Shown here in pieces: positions 63,935 through 64,000 of a stretch of 64,000 bases of DNA. The notes under the pieces are model-generated. The model was not told where the DNA came from, searched no databases, and saw nothing but the letters and a program-made list of their open reading frames with translations. A program made the translations under genes and the position numbers. Within the stretch, counting starts at the first letter, position 1; each line of letters opens with the position of its first letter. The DNA is from an uncultured Bacilli bacterium (GTDB lineage: Bacteria; Bacillota_I; Bacilli_A; ML615J-28; CAG-313), in assembly GCA_934098295.1 (NCBI GenBank), contig CAKONV010000001.1, forward strand, positions 227,547 to 291,546. Reading direction: 5' to 3'.

Positions 63935-64000
63935 AGATGGCAACGCCCTATTTTTGCTATTGCTAACTATCTTCGGCATTAGGGTGCTTAACTTCTGTGT
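63935..64000 (-). rRNA. rrf: 5S rRNA, 3' part, cut by the window edge
   Basis: The minus strand reads ACACAGAAGTTAAGCACCCT then AATGCCGAAGATAGTTAGCA, the conserved 5S loop C and loop D/E region, and ends GGGCGTTGCCATC. Only 17 bases separate it from tRNA-Asn, so 16S-23S-5S should lie beyond the window and the three tRNAs are the operon tail. Confidence 0.92.

Overview
The window is AT-rich bacterial DNA (roughly 70% A+T by eye) with short intergenic gaps, strong AGGAGG-type ribosome binding sites and TTGACA/TATAAT promoters. UGA is used as a stop and Trp is UGG. With a type II-A CRISPR-Cas9 locus, a T-box leader, Rnf/Nfn redox genes and rubredoxin-type flavodiiron protein, this points to an anaerobic low-GC Bacillota, probably a host-associated Bacilli lineage near Erysipelotrichales/RF39. 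The taxon is inference. Nearly all genes lie on the minus strand.

Layout. (1) 1-19225: a glycan/phosphodiester locus. It holds a glycerophosphodiesterase, a DUF4127 protein, a GH84 hexosaminidase, a secreted phosphodiester glycosidase, a large modular lipoprotein, a DUF624 protein, an ABC importer with a very large tethered binding protein, an NHL/TPR protein and a Yip1 membrane protein. Three promoters share a TGTATAGACAAGTT-type operator. A dead ABC-ATPase gene sits inside. (2) 19305-27470: lipid synthesis (MarR-plsY-glycosyltransferase), MATE, MarR-TauE, DUF3793, an SDR and a T-box-controlled brnQ. (3) 27496-36101: a complete type II-A CRISPR system. The array has 23 intact repeats plus one degenerate repeat, followed by csn2, cas2, cas1, cas9 and a divergent tracrRNA, with an ImmA/XRE pair next to it. 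(4) 36200-43433: a Nudix remnant, rmuC with a short leader RNA, a lone serine recombinase, two DUF5684 paralogues, nnrDE and a second MATE. (5) 43584-55516: one long redox cluster from a strong promoter: FMN-type lipoprotein, apbE, rnfCDGEA, a NusG-II protein, a Gx transporter, ribF, nadK, nfnA and nfnB. (6) 55667-62701: a hydroxyacyl-CoA dehydrogenase, two fused pseudogenes, ogt-tag, an amidohydrolase, a PH-like protein and fprA. (7) 62702-64000: a toxin/immunity-like remnant, then tRNA-Glu, tRNA-Ala, tRNA-Asn and the 3' part of 5S rRNA, which is the tail of an rRNA operon.

How it fits together. The redox cluster joins ferredoxin:NAD+ (Rnf) and NADH/ferredoxin:NADP+ (Nfn) chemistry with the enzymes that make NADP+ (NadK), FMN/FAD (RibF) and covalently bound FMN (ApbE). 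No rnfB is present. The first locus looks like a coordinately controlled system for harvesting GlcNAc-containing and phosphodiester-linked glycans. The CRISPR locus appears intact, and its crRNA:tracrRNA duplex matches the SpCas9 2/4-bulge design.
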